A DNA stretch of 64,000 bases from Leptobacterium flavescens (lineage in GTDB: Bacteria; Bacteroidota; Bacteroidia; Flavobacteriales; Flavobacteriaceae): assembly GCF_010671605.1 (NCBI RefSeq), contig NZ_JAABOO010000002.1:968065-1032064 (forward strand), written 5' to 3'. The notes below the pieces were generated by a model that saw nothing but the letters and a program-made list of their open reading frames with translations, ran no database searches and was not told the origin of the DNA. Numbering within the stretch: the first letter of the stretch is position 1; every line of letters starts with the position of its first letter. Made by a program: the position numbers and the translations under genes. Of the stretch, positions 63,988 to 64,000 are shown in pieces.

Positions 63988-64000
63988 AATCGTCTGTTGC

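Overview
The window looks like chromosome from a member of the Flavobacteriaceae (Bacteroidota). Several features point the same way: type IX secretion (T9SS) C-terminal sorting domains on two surface proteins, a TonB-dependent receptor with a carboxypeptidase-regulatory-like N-terminus, OstA-like, DUF349 and RlmD/DUF6452/DUF6048 gene neighbourhoods usual in that family, few Shine-Dalgarno sequences, and repeated Bacteroidota -7 boxes (TAnnTTTG) just upstream of genes. No prophage, insertion sequence, CRISPR array or tRNA gene was found. Most of the window is ordinary core genome. Accessory-looking material sits in three gene-poor intergenic stretches (3298-3635, 5283-5732, 35908-36523) made of short repeats.

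Layout. 1-3297: C-terminal part of a large repetitive T9SS surface protein. 3636-5282: small membrane protein plus sodium:solute symporter. 5733-10046: two secreted amidohydrolase-family proteins, containing three amidohydrolase-like modules of which only one keeps the metal-binding motif. 10156-11576: ECF sigma factor, small membrane protein and Spy/CnrX-like periplasmic protein. 11716-15246: YHYH lipoprotein, MORN-repeat lipoprotein, SCO1-like protein and di-haem peroxidase. 15328-18259: DUF6503-like lipoprotein (minus strand), rRNA/tRNA methyltransferase and M48 protease. 18301-25394: stringent-response synthetase/hydrolase, Fur-family regulator, adenylosuccinate synthase, OstA-like LPS-transport protein and aminotransferase. 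25475-31916: TPR protein, two tandem DUF368/PopT proteins, shikimate dehydrogenase and DUF349 protein. 31961-35907: divergent beta-mannosidase and alpha-L-fucosidase.

35908-36523 is a non-coding mosaic: a 22-bp tandem array followed by REP-like palindromes. 36524-38904 is a minus-strand block of RNase Y, a 6S-like RNA, ZapA and a coiled-coil protein. 39085-46429: M23 peptidase, TonB receptor, cysteine desulfurase, Smr protein and small lipoproteins. 46498-49830: T9SS protein followed by four small membrane proteins (DUF2752, CCC-motif, CD225/dispanin, DUF2752). 50015-57764: ornithine aminotransferase, a second ECF sigma pair, RlmD with DUF6452/DUF6048, THUMP methyltransferase, ZIP transporter and DUF4268 protein. 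57761-61266: hemolysin III protein, a third secreted amidohydrolase and an unknown membrane protein. 61433-63822: lipoprotein with a LytS/LytTR-type two-component pair. The window ends in a minus-strand 5S rRNA gene, presumably the tail of an rRNA operon.

The main functional themes are envelope biology (T9SS, LPS transport, undecaprenyl-phosphate recycling, M23 hydrolase, TonB receptor), extracellular peptide or glycan processing, RNA modification and decay, and stress control (ppGpp, Fur, two ECF systems, 6S RNA). The items most worth a second look are the 22-bp tandem array, the small-membrane-protein cluster with CD225/DUF2752, the catalytically degenerate amidohydrolase modules, and an aminotransferase whose conserved N-terminus has no conventional start codon.
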